From Comamonas sp. KCTC 72670 (GTDB lineage Bacteria; Myxococcota; Myxococcia; Myxococcales; Myxococcaceae): 64,000 bases of DNA. The stretch lies in NCBI GenBank assembly GCA_014656495.1, contig BNCN01000009.1, positions 363,424 to 427,423 of the forward strand. The letters run 5' to 3'. The position numbers were made by a program, and so were the translations under genes. This document shows positions 44,443 to 54,478 of the stretch, piece after piece (the first letter of the stretch is position 1; the number at the start of each line of letters is the position of its first letter). Under the pieces are notes generated by a model, which saw only the letters and a program-made list of their open reading frames with translations, did no database searches and was not told where the DNA came from.

Positions 44443-45231
44443 GTGCGCTACGAGCTCCAAGACGGACGCATCCTCACCTGGTCCCTGGAGACGCACGTCG
44501 CCACGCACTGCAACCTGCGCTGCGTGCAGTGCTGTCCGCTCTCACCGCACCTGCCGGCGTGGGCCGTGGAGCCCGCGGCCCTGCGCGACGACCTGCGCCG
44601 GCTCGCCCGGGCGCTCCGCCCCAACGTCTTCAAGCTCACGGGCGGCGAGCCCTTCCTGCACCCCGACCTGCCCGCGGTGCTGGACGCCGTGCGCGCCTCC
44701 GGCATCGCCTCTCAGGTGTCCGTCACCACCAACGGCTTCCTCGCGCAGAGCGCGCCCGACGCCGTCTACGAGCGCCTGGACCGGATGACCCTGTCCGTCT
44801 ACAGCTCCGCGCCGCTCCCGGAGCGCTCCATCGCCCGTATCACCGAGCGCTGCGAACGGCACGGCGTCCACCTGTCGGTGAAGCACATCGACGCCTTCCA
44901 GCAGCTCACGCCGGACGCGCCACACGACACCGACGAGGCCATCCGCGGCGTCCACGCGCGCTGCTGGTTGAAGGTCCGCTGCCACCTGGTCCACGCGGGC
45001 CGCTTCTATGCCTGCACGCGGCCACCCCATGTGGCCACGGTGCTGGGCCGCGAGTACCCGGACCTGCCCGCGCTGGGCGAGGTCGACGGCGTGACGTTGG
45101 ACACACCGGACCTGCTGGTGCAGCTCCTCGGCTATTTGGAACGGGAGACGCCGCTGGCCACCTGCCGCTACTGCCTGGGCGGCGACGGCGCGTGGCTGCC
45201 GCATGCGCAGCTTCCACGCGCCCGGAGCTGA
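44443..45231 (+). CDS. Radical SAM enzyme
   Basis: A 262-residue protein with C23-x-x-x-C27-x-x-C30 (T-H-C-N-L-R-C-V-Q-C), the [4Fe-4S]/SAM site, and G-G-E-P near residue 68. Further cysteines (C-W-L-K-V-R-C, Y-A-C, C-R-Y-C-L-G-G) in the last third could hold an auxiliary cluster, as in SPASM-like peptide-modifying enzymes. GTG 44443. It is divergent from the asparagine-synthetase-like gene with only about 55 bases between them, so both may share a control region. Substrate unknown. Confidence 0.9.
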   Translation: MRYELQDGRILTWSLETHVATHCNLRCVQCCPLSPHLPAWAVEPAALRDDLRRLARALRPNVFKLTGGEPFLHPDLPAVLDAVRASGIASQVSVTTNGFLAQSAPDAVYERLDRMTLSVYSSAPLPERSIARITERCERHGVHLSVKHIDAFQQLTPDAPHDTDEAIRGVHARCWLKVRCHLVHAGRFYACTRPPHVATVLGREYPDLPALGEVDGVTLDTPDLLVQLLGYLERETPLATCRYCLGGDGAWLPHAQLPRARS

Positions 45232-45237
45232 AGACCG

Positions 45238-46251
45238 CTACCGCGTGGGCTGGGACGCCTTGGGCAGCGTGGACTGCATGGCCGGGGGATAACGCTCGCC
45301 CGAGGCGACCCCCGGTGGCGCGATGGCGTGGATGGCGGCCAAGTCCTGTGGGGTGAGCGTCACCTCCGGCGCGCCCAGGTTCTCATCCAGGTACTTGCGT
45401 CGCTTGGTGCCCGGGATGGGCACCAGGTCCTGGCCCTGTGCCAGCACCCACGCGAGCGCGAGCTGCGCGGGCGAGCACCCCTTCTCCTTCGCCAGCCGCT
45501 CGATGTGGCGGACCAGCTCCAGGTTGCGGGTGAAGTTCTCGCCCTGGAAGCGCGGCGAGAAGCGGCGGTAGTCGTCCTGGGCCAGGTCCTCGAAGCGCTG
45601 GATTTGCCCCGTGAGGAAGCCCCGGCCCAGCGGGCTGTACGGCACGAAGCCCACGCCCAGCTCTCGGCACGCCTGGAGCACGCCGTCCTCCGGCTCGCGG
45701 CTCCACAGCGAGTACTCGCTCTGGAGGGCGGTGATGGGGTGGACCGCCGAGGCCCGGCGCAGCGTGTCCGCGTCCACCTCCGACAGGCCGAGGAAGCGCA
45801 CCTTGCCCTCGCGCACCAGCTCCGCCATGGCGCCCACCGTCTCCTCGATGGGCGTCTGCGCATCCAACCGGTGCAGGTAGTACAGGTCGATGACGTCCAC
45901 GCCCAGGCGGCGCAAGCTGGCCTCGCAGGCCTGCTTCACGTACTCCGGCCGCCCGTTGATGCCGCGCTTGTGCGGGTCCGCCGGGTCTCGGACGATGCCG
46001 AACTTCGTCGCCAGCACCACCTGCGAACGGTGGGGCTTGAGCACCCGGCCCACCAGCGTCTCGTTGGCGCCCGAGCCGTACATGTCGGCGGTGTCGAAGA
46101 AGGTGACGCCGCGCTCCAGCGCGTGCAGCAGCGTGGCCTCCGACTCCGCGTCGTCACGGCCCGCGTAGAAGTCGGACATCCCCATGCAGCCCAGCCCCAG
46201 CGCCGAAACGGTGAGCCCCTGCTTCCCCAACTTCCGAGTCTCCATGCCCAT
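45238..46251 (-). CDS. Aldo/keto reductase
   Basis: A 337-residue NADPH-dependent reductase with the AKR barrel. The catalytic set D, Y, K, H is visible in [15 protein letters not shown] and Y-Y-L-H-R-L-D. I-P-G-T-K-R near 285 binds the cofactor phosphate. It reduces aldehydes or ketones; substrate unknown. ATG 46251 has AGGAAGG upstream. It is convergent with the radical SAM gene, and the upstream histidine kinase is on the same strand but separated by a hairpin. Confidence 0.93.
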   Translation of the reverse strand: MGMETRKLGKQGLTVSALGLGCMGMSDFYAGRDDAESEATLLHALERGVTFFDTADMYGSGANETLVGRVLKPHRSQVVLATKFGIVRDPADPHKRGINGRPEYVKQACEASLRRLGVDVIDLYYLHRLDAQTPIEETVGAMAELVREGKVRFLGLSEVDADTLRRASAVHPITALQSEYSLWSREPEDGVLQACRELGVGFVPYSPLGRGFLTGQIQRFEDLAQDDYRRFSPRFQGENFTRNLELVRHIERLAKEKGCSPAQLALAWVLAQGQDLVPIPGTKRRKYLDENLGAPEVTLTPQDLAAIHAIAPPGVASGERYPPAMQSTLPKASQPTR

Positions 46252-46288
46252 GTCCTTCCTCGTGATGCCGCCCCGTCTAACCGGCGGC

Positions 46289-46318
46289 TTCCGGCCTCGC
46301 ATGGCCTTCGCGCCGGAA
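46289..46318 (-). terminator. Hairpin after the DUF4118 histidine kinase gene
   Basis: TTCCGGC (46289-46295) pairs with GCCGGAA (46312-46318). It begins 5 bases beyond the kinase stop on the minus strand. Confidence 0.5.
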
Positions 46319-46322
46319 AGTG

Positions 46323-48440
46323 TCAGGGCGCTTGCAGCGCCTGGGCCGCGTCGAGGTTGCTGGGCAGGTCCACGGTAAATGTCGAGCCCTGTCCCAACGT
46401 ACTGGCCACGCTGACCCGTCCGCCCAAGGCCTCCACCAGCGTGCGGGTGATGTAGAGGCCCAGCCCCAGCCCGCCGTAGTTGCGCTCCGACACCGCGCGC
46501 TCGAAGCGGCCGAAGAGGCGGGGCAGGTGCTCGGGCGCGATGCCGATGCCTTCGTCGCGCACCGTCAGCCGCGCGCCTCCCGCGTGCGCTTCCAGGCGCA
46601 CGTGGATGGGGTTGCCCGCGCCGTACTTCACGGCGTTGTCCACCAGGTTGGTGATGATTTGCTCCAGGCGCAGCCGGTCCCACCGGCCCACGAGCGCGTC
46701 CGGGGCCACGTCGAGCCGCAGCGTGGAGCCGGTGCGCGCGGCCTGCGGCTCATACCGGGCGATGATTTCCCGCACGAGCGAGCCAAGCTCCAGCTCCTCC
46801 AGCTCCAGGCGGAGCCGTCCGGCGGTGATGCGCGATACGTCGAGCAGGTCGCCCACCAGCTCCGCCAGCTTCTTCACCTGCCGCGAGCCCACCTCCACGT
46901 AGCTTTCAACCACGCTGCGGGGAATGGGGCCAGGGTGCCGTGCCAGCTCCCGGGTGAGTGCCTGGAGCTTCAAGCTCAGCGGGGTGAGCGGTGTCTTCAA
47001 CTCGTGGCTGGCAATGGACATGAACTCGTCGCGCAGGCGGATGGCCTCGCGGGCCTCGGCGTAGAGGCGGGCGTTCTCCATGGAGAGCGCGGCCCGGTGC
47101 GCCAGCTCCTTGGCGAAGGCCAGGTCGGACGCCGTGTAGTGCCTGCCGGAGTGGGCGTGGATGCAGCTCACCACGCCCATCACCTGCCCGCGGGACAGCA
47201 GCGGCACCGAAAGAAAGGACACCGGCCCCAGGGCTTGAATCGCCCGGGCGTGCGCTTCGTTGTGCGCGAGCTCCAGCGCATGTTCGCGCGTCAGGTGCTC
47301 GATGTGCACCGCTTCCGCCTTCAGCAGCGCGATGGTGGGGGGATGCCAGGGATTGCCGCCGGGAAGCAACCCGAAGCGGACGATGTCGTCGGCGAGGGCG
47401 TCGTCTTCCGGGCGGAAGTGCGCGGCCTCCAGGCGCCGGTACTTCCCTCCGGGCTCCGCGATGTCGACGAGGCACCAGTCCGCGAAGGTGGGCACCACCA
47501 GCTTCGCCAGGTTGCGCAGGGTGGTCTCGTCGTCCAGGGACGACGCCAGCACCGCCCCCGACTCGGCCAGGAGCCAGTCCCGCGCCTCGGCTTGCTGGAG
47601 CTCCAACGTCAACGCCTCGGCGCGTTGCCGCGCCAGGACGACGTCCGTCACGTCGAACCCGAACCCGGCGATGCCATCCACCTCGCCCCGCTCGTTCCGG
47701 GTGGGCTGATACACGATGTTGAGGTACCGCTCCTGTGCCTCTCCGTCGGGCTGCGGGCGGGGGAACGTCACCGCGTTGCTCGCGAAGGGGACACCGGTGC
47801 GGTAGACCTCGTCGAGGATGGTGATGAAGCCGCGCTCCTCCGCCCACGGCAGCGCGTTGACCGCTTCCTGTCCCACGAGGTCGTCCTTCCCCATCAGCGC
47901 GTTGTTCATCGGGTTGGAGAAGGAGAAGACGTGCCTGGGGCCTCGCATGAGGATGATGCAGGCGGGCGCGTCCCTGAAGAGGGAGTGGAGCTGGGCCCGG
48001 CCCGCCTCCGCTTCACCGCGTGCGATGCGCTCCCGCTTCAGCAGCTCCGCGCGCTCCGCGTGGGCCTTTCGCAGCATGACGTTCAGCTTCGTCATCAGCA
48101 CGGCCAGCACTGCGAAGACGCCCAGGGAGACAAAACCCCCTGCGCCTGGCACGAGGTTGAGCAGTGGCTCGAGGAAATAGAAGTCCACCACCAGCAGCGA
48201 CATGCCCGTCGCGAGCAGGGCGGGGCCCCATCCTCCCCACCAGCCCGCCACCATCACCGCGCCGAAGAAGAACAGGAACGGGGTGGCCGGGATGAACGAG
48301 GACACACTCGCCTGGATGGCCCAGGCAATCAGGAACGCAATCAGCCCGACGCCATAGCGTCCGGTGCGCGAGGCCCAGCGGGGATGCTGTTGTTCCGGAC
48401 GAGGGTGCATGGTTGGAAGCGGACGCCCGCCCGGCTGCAT
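46323..48440 (-). CDS. Membrane histidine kinase with DUF4118, PAS and GAF domains
   Basis: A 705-residue sensor kinase. Residues about 30-120 hold four helices of the DUF4118 (KdpD-like) type. A coiled segment, a PAS domain near 155-280 and a GAF domain near 300-450 follow. The HisKA box is [14 protein letters not shown] near 480, and the ATPase part shows [10 protein letters not shown] and G-L-G-L-G-L-Y-I. It has no receiver, so a separate response regulator is expected; none is adjacent. The start is uncertain: ATG 48440 or ATG 48410. Confidence 0.9.
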   Translation of the reverse strand: MQPGGRPLPTMHPRPEQQHPRWASRTGRYGVGLIAFLIAWAIQASVSSFIPATPFLFFFGAVMVAGWWGGWGPALLATGMSLLVVDFYFLEPLLNLVPGAGGFVSLGVFAVLAVLMTKLNVMLRKAHAERAELLKRERIARGEAEAGRAQLHSLFRDAPACIILMRGPRHVFSFSNPMNNALMGKDDLVGQEAVNALPWAEERGFITILDEVYRTGVPFASNAVTFPRPQPDGEAQERYLNIVYQPTRNERGEVDGIAGFGFDVTDVVLARQRAEALTLELQQAEARDWLLAESGAVLASSLDDETTLRNLAKLVVPTFADWCLVDIAEPGGKYRRLEAAHFRPEDDALADDIVRFGLLPGGNPWHPPTIALLKAEAVHIEHLTREHALELAHNEAHARAIQALGPVSFLSVPLLSRGQVMGVVSCIHAHSGRHYTASDLAFAKELAHRAALSMENARLYAEAREAIRLRDEFMSIASHELKTPLTPLSLKLQALTRELARHPGPIPRSVVESYVEVGSRQVKKLAELVGDLLDVSRITAGRLRLELEELELGSLVREIIARYEPQAARTGSTLRLDVAPDALVGRWDRLRLEQIITNLVDNAVKYGAGNPIHVRLEAHAGGARLTVRDEGIGIAPEHLPRLFGRFERAVSERNYGGLGLGLYITRTLVEALGGRVSVASTLGQGSTFTVDLPSNLDAAQALQAP

Positions 48441-48529
48441 ACCGCCGGTGGGGAACTGTGCTCTTCATCAGGTAAGCACCGGAACCCACTGCATGACATC
48501 TTGCTCGCCGCTCTGACATGCAAGGCTGC

Positions 48530-49852
48530 TCAGCCGCGCCGGCGGAACGGCTGGTGTTTCGTGCCGGTGACCAGCGTGGCGGCCTCCACGGCTTGGACGT
48601 CCAGCTCGATTCGAGCCGTCCATCCTAGATTTCGCAGCGCCGCCGTGAGCCGCTCGCGGAGCGGCGCCTCGCTGGAGGCGGGGGCGCCCGCCAGCTCCAG
48701 CCGGAAGTGTGAGACGCCTGTTTGTGTCAGCCGGAAGGCACGCAGCGCATGGTGCTTGAACACCCAGGCCAGCGCCCAGGCGTCCACCTCGCGGCCCGTC
48801 GGCGTGACGAAGCGGCAGGCGCCACGCCCGCCGAAGTGCTCCAGCGTCCAACCCTGGAACCCGCACGGGCAGGCATCCCTCCGCACGGTGCCCGCGTCGC
48901 CCGGCCGGTAGCGCAGCAGCGGCAACACGCTGGGCCGCAGGCGGGTCACCACCACCTCCTCCAACCCGGGCTCCAGCCAGACATCGGGCGCGAGGACATG
49001 GAAGCGGCCGGGCGCTGACTCACGCAGGCACTCCCACGCCAGCGGGCCTGTCTCGGTGGTGGCGTAGTAGTTGAGGACCGGCGCGGCCATCACGCCGGCC
49101 AGCTCCGCGCGCAGCCCCGAGGGCAGGTGCTGGGCCGACGTCAGCACCAACCGGGGCGTGGGGACGTCCCGCTGTGTGGCCAGCCACCGCAGGCCCTCCG
49201 GGTCGGAGAAGAGCACCGCGGGCCGCACGCGGCGCAGTCGCTCGGCGGCATCGTCTCGCAGCACGGAGATGCGGTGCAGCGCTCCATCCAGGAGGATGGG
49301 CAACCGCACCGAGTACTCCAGCCCGCCCGGCAGCGCGTCCAGCAGCACGACGCGGGGACGCGGGGGCAGCACCGCGCCCGCGCGCGCCACGAGGAATCGG
49401 AGCACGGCCCACATGTGCAGGCAGTCCCGGCGGTCGCGCACCACGTTGACGGGGGTGCCGGTGGAGCCGGAGCTCTTCACCACGACGCACGCGTCGGCGT
49501 CCGCCATCGGCGTGGGGACGTCGGACCAGTGCGAGGCCAGCGTCTCCCGGTCCAGGAAGGGGAAGTGGCGCAGGTCGTCCAGCGACTGAAGGTCTCCGGG
49601 GTGGAAGCCCGCCTCGCGGAGCGTCGCGGCGTGGTACGGCGACTCGCGCAGCGCGGCGCCCAGCGCGCCCAGCCGGGCCTCCAGCGCCGCGCGGGCCGCG
49701 GCCTCGTCGGGCTCGGCGGCGAAGTGTCCCAGGTCCGCCGAGATGGACTCGGCCCAGGGGATGAAGGGGCGCTGCGAGGAGGTGTCCCTGCGGAGGTTCG
49801 CGCGAGGAGCGACGCGCAGGTCCGCGGAGAAGACCTCCGTCACTCCCGCCAC
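48530..49852 (-). CDS. Adenylate-forming ligase (phenylacetate-CoA ligase/CoF synthetase-like)
   Basis: A 440-residue member of the AMP-binding superfamily in the short PaaK-like branch. The P-loop S-S-G-S-T-G-T-P lies near 125, Y-Y-A-T-T-E-T-G near 255, and a zinc-type C-P-C-G motif is typical of this branch. It should activate a carboxylic acid as an acyl-adenylate; the thiol or amine acceptor is unknown. Its GTG start overlaps the preceding gene by 13 bases, making it the last gene of the MoxR-vWA operon, an unusual partner for such a system. Confidence 0.85.
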   Translation of the reverse strand: MAGVTEVFSADLRVAPRANLRRDTSSQRPFIPWAESISADLGHFAAEPDEAAARAALEARLGALGAALRESPYHAATLREAGFHPGDLQSLDDLRHFPFLDRETLASHWSDVPTPMADADACVVVKSSGSTGTPVNVVRDRRDCLHMWAVLRFLVARAGAVLPPRPRVVLLDALPGGLEYSVRLPILLDGALHRISVLRDDAAERLRRVRPAVLFSDPEGLRWLATQRDVPTPRLVLTSAQHLPSGLRAELAGVMAAPVLNYYATTETGPLAWECLRESAPGRFHVLAPDVWLEPGLEEVVVTRLRPSVLPLLRYRPGDAGTVRRDACPCGFQGWTLEHFGGRGACRFVTPTGREVDAWALAWVFKHHALRAFRLTQTGVSHFRLELAGAPASSEAPLRERLTAALRNLGWTARIELDVQAVEAATLVTGTKHQPFRRRG

Positions 49853-50403
49853 CCGCGGGCGTCCGCGGCGCGCTGCTCCGCCTCGCGAAGCGCTTGTTGG
49901 CGCTTGTCCGCCTCGCGCTTGCGCGCCTCCTCCGCGCGCCGCATCTCCGCCTCCGCCTTGCGGTAGTCGAGCTGCTCCAGTCGCGCCGTGGAGCCCTTGG
50001 GGGACTCACCCTTCCACTGGCCGTCCACGGCGCGCACCCACTTGCGCAGGAACTCCTCGCGGCGGAAGGCATTCGAGCGGACCATCTCCGCCGTCAGCGG
50101 CGCCACGTCCTGGAAGAAGCGCTGGAGCAGCGTGGTGGCGTCATCGCCCTTGCGGAGCGTGCGCGCCGTCTCCTGCCCCAGCGAGGAGGACGTGAGCACG
50201 TACGCGAGCATCATCACCTGCTCGCGCCAGAGGGGAGAGCGGGCCCGCTGCTCCAGGTCCGTCCAGTCCGCCAGGGAGGGCGGCCGCGCCTGCGCGAGCC
50301 GGAAGGTGTCGCAGATGATGGCCAGCGACAAGTCATGGGGATACGGCGACACGAAGGGGGCCGCGTCGAGCTGCGTCTGGAGCTCACGAAGGTCGAAAGC
50401 CAT
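49840..50403 (-). CDS. Uncharacterised protein with coiled-coil tail
   Basis: A 187-residue soluble protein, no recognised domain. Residues 1-125 are helical with conserved-looking W-T-D-L and F-R-R-E-E-F-L-R-K-W. Residues about 140-185 form a charged Arg/Glu/Ala coiled coil. ATG 50403 is 5 bases after the stop of the HExxH/vWA gene, and its own stop lies within the ligase gene. The role is probably as an adaptor of the operon, by position only. Confidence 0.75.
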   Translation of the reverse strand: MAFDLRELQTQLDAAPFVSPYPHDLSLAIICDTFRLAQARPPSLADWTDLEQRARSPLWREQVMMLAYVLTSSSLGQETARTLRKGDDATTLLQRFFQDVAPLTAEMVRSNAFRREEFLRKWVRAVDGQWKGESPKGSTARLEQLDYRKAEAEMRRAEEARKREADKRQQALREAEQRAADARGWRE

Positions 50404-50408
50404 GGGAC

Positions 50409-52070
50409 TCAATTCTCCAGCAATGCCTGGGCGAGGTCGGCGGCGGCCTTCCCGAAATCCGAGGGCCACCGCACCACCACCAGCCGGAAGCGGCGCTCTC
50501 GCAGCAGCGGCGCCAGGGCCGTCCGGGCGCGAAGTTCGTCGGGGAGCGCGAGCACGGCCACCACCAGTCGCGAGCGCCGGATGGCGGCCAGCACGGGCGT
50601 CAGGTCCGTCTCCGAGGCGATGTTCCAGAGGAAGTCACTGTCGGAGATGAGGATGCGCAGCGCATCGGGCCGCTCTTGTGACAGGGCGTCCAGGATGTCG
50701 AAGGGGAACTGCGTGCCGCCGCCGATATAGGACAGCAGGAACTCGCGCGCCGTCTCCTCGTCATACATCCACGGCGACACCAGCGGGTTGTGATGCGAGT
50801 ACACGATGCCGCGCACCGTGGCCTTCTTGCGAAGCGCGGAGGCGGACAGCACCTGTGCCGCCAGCGTCATCGCGTTGAGGCCCCGCTCCGGGCTGGGCAT
50901 GGAGCCGCTGGTGTCCAGGTAGATTTCCACCGACGGCACGCCCAGCTCGGAGGGCGGAGGCAGGTCCGCTTCCAGCTCGCGGCGCAGCGGTGACACGGCG
51001 GCCAGGTGGCCCTGGGACAACACGCTCAGCGTCCAGTCGATGCTGGACGGGTCATCGCCATGCTCCCAGGCCTGGGGCGTGGTGCGCAGGTAGGGCTCTG
51101 GCTGGGATGGCGTCGTCGGGAGCTTGAGGATGTGCTGGTCCACCAGCCGCCGGTAGTACCGTGCCACCAGCGCGCGCCGCAGCTTCCCTCCGTCCTTGCC
51201 GGGAAGGTGCTCGGTGACGCGGTGAAGGGTGTCCAGCGCATCCTCCTCCCGGGCGTGGGTGCTCATGGGCTCCAGCCAGCCCCGCGCCTCCGCTTCGTCC
51301 AGCGCGTCGTCCCAGCGGCTGCTGCCGTGGATGGCGGCGTCCAGGTCATCCACGTCGGGCACGGAGACGTCTCCGCCCAGGGGCAGGGAGAACTCGAGGT
51401 CCGCCGGCTTCTCGATGAAGCGGATGAAGGTGGAGCAGAAGTAGAGGAACTGGAGCTTGCCGGTCGGCAGCGCGTAGAACGTCTGCGCGAACATGCGGGC
51501 CTCGGCGCGCACGCCGGGAAACCGCTCCTCCATGGGTCGCAGCAGCGTGGCCGGCACCAGGTCGCCAGGCGCCAATCCCCACAGCTCCTCGTAGATGGCC
51601 AGGTAGAAGAAGAACAGCGGCGACATCTCGCCGCGCTGCACGCGCTGGAAGCCCCGGTACACCGCGCACAAATCTTCCGCGTGCGTGCGGCCCACCACCT
51701 CGTTGACCTGCAAGTCGTAGAAGAGGTTGGTGAGGGATTGCTTCAACCCGGGCAGCAGCCGCTGCTCCTGCACGCGCAGCTCCGCGTCCCAGCCCAGCGT
51801 GTGCGGGAAGCGCGCATGGTGGCCGATTTCATGCGCCAGCACGGCGGTGAGGCTGCCGGAGGCCCCCATGTCCGCGAGGAGCTTGAAGTTGACGAAGACC
51901 TGCCGCTTCACCAGGTCGATGTACGCGAGCGGCTCCTGCGCGTGGCTCGCATCGGGGTGGAACTTCACGTGGGGTTCCGGGGGACTGAGCTGCACGCGCA
52001 CGTCCCACAGCGCCAGCGCGTCGCGCCAGCTCGTGGCCACGTCCTCCGCGGTGAAGCGCGTCGAGGTCAT
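50409..52070 (-). CDS. HExxH metallopeptidase-like plus vWA protein (DUF2201-like)
   Basis: A 553-residue protein. Near residues 80-84 is H-E-I-G-H, a zinc-peptidase HExxH motif, in a helical N-domain. The vWA domain near 375-550 carries I-Y-L-D-T-S-G-S-M, the MIDAS motif, and I-S-D-S-D further on. Fused peptidase-like and vWA domains of the DUF2201 type usually act with MoxR AAA ATPases, and one is encoded two genes upstream. ATG 52070 overlaps the upstream stop (ATGA). Whether the zinc site is catalytic is not known. Confidence 0.87.
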   Translation of the reverse strand: MTSTRFTAEDVATSWRDALALWDVRVQLSPPEPHVKFHPDASHAQEPLAYIDLVKRQVFVNFKLLADMGASGSLTAVLAHEIGHHARFPHTLGWDAELRVQEQRLLPGLKQSLTNLFYDLQVNEVVGRTHAEDLCAVYRGFQRVQRGEMSPLFFFYLAIYEELWGLAPGDLVPATLLRPMEERFPGVRAEARMFAQTFYALPTGKLQFLYFCSTFIRFIEKPADLEFSLPLGGDVSVPDVDDLDAAIHGSSRWDDALDEAEARGWLEPMSTHAREEDALDTLHRVTEHLPGKDGGKLRRALVARYYRRLVDQHILKLPTTPSQPEPYLRTTPQAWEHGDDPSSIDWTLSVLSQGHLAAVSPLRRELEADLPPPSELGVPSVEIYLDTSGSMPSPERGLNAMTLAAQVLSASALRKKATVRGIVYSHHNPLVSPWMYDEETAREFLLSYIGGGTQFPFDILDALSQERPDALRILISDSDFLWNIASETDLTPVLAAIRRSRLVVAVLALPDELRARTALAPLLRERRFRLVVVRWPSDFGKAAADLAQALLEN

Positions 52071-52894
52071 TCCGGGATGAACACCAGCACGTGCTGGGAC
52101 GTGGCCAGGGTGGCCGCCGTCCGCCAGTCGTTGTTCACGGTGGCGAACCACGCGTCCGCGCGCGGGTCCTCGCGGAGCGCCGTGCTCAGGTGCATATTGT
52201 CCTCGACGGCCGGCTCCGGCGCCTCGCGGCAGCCCATGGCCCCCAGCGGCATGGGCGTGTCCGACAGCCAGATGCCCTGCGTGGCCGCGTCGCGTCCCGC
52301 CACGGCGTGGCGGTGCCGGTCATGCACACACACCACGGTGGGGGACAGGAAGTGCATCGCGCCGGGCAGGAAGCGGCTGTCCTCCCGCGCCAGGTCCACC
52401 CAGTGGGCCCGGGCTCGCGAGCCCAGCGGACGGGTGGGGGGCTCCAGCGCCGCCTCGGACGTCACCCGCAGCCGCGTCTCCAGGTCCGCCAGTGATGTGA
52501 GCCCCTGGCCCACGCGCCAGAAGATGCGCTGCACCCACGGCGGCGCGGACTCCAGGTTCTCCCCCAGGTTCCACAGCTGGGCGAACACCTGGGAACGCTC
52601 CCGCGAGGGCACGCCCGCGAGCAGCCTCGGAATCAGGTCCGACCACGCGAGCGTGAAGAAGTTCTGCCGGCCCGCGCTCGCCGGGTACAGGTAGCCCAGG
52701 CCAATGGCCTCCGCGCCCAGCTGGAGGTATGCGCGCAGGAGCTCTTCTCCTTCCGTGGCCGAGGTCCCCGCCGCTTGCAGGGCCTGCCCCAGGCGCTGCG
52801 CCGCGCCGCCGGTGAGCTCTCGCCACAGCGCCGCGTCCCAGCGCACGAAGCGTCCGCGTGCGTTCGCTTCCAGCTCGTCCATGAAGGTGCTCAT
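52067..52894 (-). CDS. Uncharacterised protein of the MoxR-vWA operon
   Basis: A 275-residue soluble protein without recognised domain. The first half is mainly helical (A-Q-R-L-G-Q-A-L-Q, L-R-A-Y-L-Q-L-G-A), the second half beta-rich with H-W-V-D-L-A-R and H-D-R-H-R-H. It has ATGA overlaps at both ends, with the AAA ATPase gene upstream and the vWA gene downstream. Such tight coupling suggests a fixed-ratio complex. Confidence 0.78.
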   Translation of the reverse strand: MSTFMDELEANARGRFVRWDAALWRELTGGAAQRLGQALQAAGTSATEGEELLRAYLQLGAEAIGLGYLYPASAGRQNFFTLAWSDLIPRLLAGVPSRERSQVFAQLWNLGENLESAPPWVQRIFWRVGQGLTSLADLETRLRVTSEAALEPPTRPLGSRARAHWVDLAREDSRFLPGAMHFLSPTVVCVHDRHRHAVAGRDAATQGIWLSDTPMPLGAMGCREAPEPAVEDNMHLSTALREDPRADAWFATVNNDWRTAATLATSQHVLVFIPE

Positions 52895-54426
52895 TGGCGC
52901 CCGCCCGGGTTCTCCTTCAGCCACGTCGCGTAGTTCCGGTAGCGGCTGTACATGGACTTGAGGTGGATGACGTCCTCGTAGACGGGGCCGGACAGCTCAT
53001 GCCGCGTGAGCAGCTCCTTGAGCATCACCGTCACCTGGGCCATGCGCTTCTCGGTGGTGCGCAGGTCCACGCCCGACAGGCCCTGGTCCAGCTCCTGGCG
53101 CAGCGCCGTCACCTTGCGGCGCAGGGGCTGGTGCGTGTCGAAGTGGGCCATGGCCATGTCGAACATGTTCCGCAGCCAGGCCACGCGGTCCTGGAGGAGC
53201 ATGCGGTGGCCCTTCACCTCGAAGAAGGCGCTGCGCGGGTTGGGCGCCAGCTTCTCGTGCAGCACCCAGGGGGCAATCTGCCGGAAGTCCTCCTGCTCCA
53301 CGGCGGTGTGGCCGCGGAAGAAGGCCATGGCCTTCGCGAAGTGGAGGATGGTCTGGTACGCGCGCACGCTGACGCCGTTCTCCGTCTGCGTGCAGAGGTG
53401 CACCTTCTTGTCCAAGGGGCACTGCTCGTTGCACACCGCGGCCACCGTCTGCCCGGCCAGCTTGAGCGTGTCCTTGTGCTTGAACTCGAAGCGCGGCGAG
53501 GCCATGCGGCAGAAGTCGAGCTGCCCCAGGAAGAACGCGATGCGCTCCAGCACGTCCTTGGGCACCTCCACCTCCAGGATGGAGGCATAGGCGCGCTCCA
53601 GCTCGCCGGGCGTGAAGACGATCTCCTTCGGCAGCAGCTCCTCGGGGGACTTGTCCGCCTCCAGGCGCTGGAGGAGCTGGTCCATGAAGCCCGAGTTGAA
53701 CGGCACCGCGCGCACCACCACGTCGATGCGGTCCTTGAGCGCCTCGATGACCTGGAACGTGCCGCCGCCCTGGTCGTCGTTGGCGGTGAGGAACCAGGAT
53801 GAGCGGCCCGCGTAGACGTACTGGTCCATCATCTCCGCGTAGCCCTCGGCCATGAGGGACAGCAGGGCGGACTGCGTCTTGGTGGGGATGCGGTTGTACT
53901 CGTCGATGATTTTGACGCGCTGGCCAATCCACTTGCGCCAGCTCACCTTCACGGCGGACAGGTCCTCCGCCTTGAGCATGTCGGACGGCAGCGGCGCGCC
54001 CAGCAGGTCCGCGATGGACAACTGTGGATGGCCGCGCTGGATGCCGCGGTGGACCTCGTCGCGGCCCATGCCGGACAGCAGGGCCATGAGGATGGCGGAC
54101 GTCGTCTTGCCGCGGCCCGGTCCGCCCACCAGCAGCGCGCGCCGGCAGGTGAACAGCGTGAGCAGGGGGATGAGGACGAACGAGCTGTAGCTGGTGTCCT
54201 CGGGCAGGTGGAGCTCGTCGCCCGCGGGCGTCTTCAGCGCCGCGGACGCGCCGAACTCGAGGTCGTAGTAGGGACAGATGACGGCGTTGTTGGTGATCCA
54301 CCAATACGCCTGCCGCATCTTGTCGTGGAGGCTGCCGCCGTCGCGCTCGGAGAGGTGGACGTTGAGGTTCTTGTCCGCCGTCGCGCGTCCGGAAAGCAGG
54401 CGCGTCACCCAGTCCTGATTGGCCAT
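52891..54426 (-). CDS. MoxR-type AAA+ ATPase
   Basis: A 511-residue AAA+ protein. Walker A G-G-P-G-R-G-K-T-T-S lies at 101-110, and Walker B I-I-D-E at 173-176 is followed by Y-N-R-I-P. Helix-2-insert-type sequence and sensor-1 T-A-N-D-D are visible. The long C-terminal region is specific to this family. MoxR proteins act as chaperone-like remodelers with vWA partners. First gene of a five-gene minus-strand operon. ATG 54426 has no strong ribosome-binding site. The nearest upstream gene is a LuxR-type regulator on the same strand, 52 bases away. Confidence 0.9.
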   Translation of the reverse strand: MANQDWVTRLLSGRATADKNLNVHLSERDGGSLHDKMRQAYWWITNNAVICPYYDLEFGASAALKTPAGDELHLPEDTSYSSFVLIPLLTLFTCRRALLVGGPGRGKTTSAILMALLSGMGRDEVHRGIQRGHPQLSIADLLGAPLPSDMLKAEDLSAVKVSWRKWIGQRVKIIDEYNRIPTKTQSALLSLMAEGYAEMMDQYVYAGRSSWFLTANDDQGGGTFQVIEALKDRIDVVVRAVPFNSGFMDQLLQRLEADKSPEELLPKEIVFTPGELERAYASILEVEVPKDVLERIAFFLGQLDFCRMASPRFEFKHKDTLKLAGQTVAAVCNEQCPLDKKVHLCTQTENGVSVRAYQTILHFAKAMAFFRGHTAVEQEDFRQIAPWVLHEKLAPNPRSAFFEVKGHRMLLQDRVAWLRNMFDMAMAHFDTHQPLRRKVTALRQELDQGLSGVDLRTTEKRMAQVTVMLKELLTRHELSGPVYEDVIHLKSMYSRYRNYATWLKENPGGRQ

Positions 54427-54478
54427 GCGGGGCGAAGCCTATCACCGGCCCGGCGGGCGGGGCGCGCGGGGACGTGGC

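Noticed and set aside
46320..48911. 863-residue frame antisense to the DUF4118 histidine kinase
   Set aside because: No domain, and the kinase strand has all histidine-kinase boxes.
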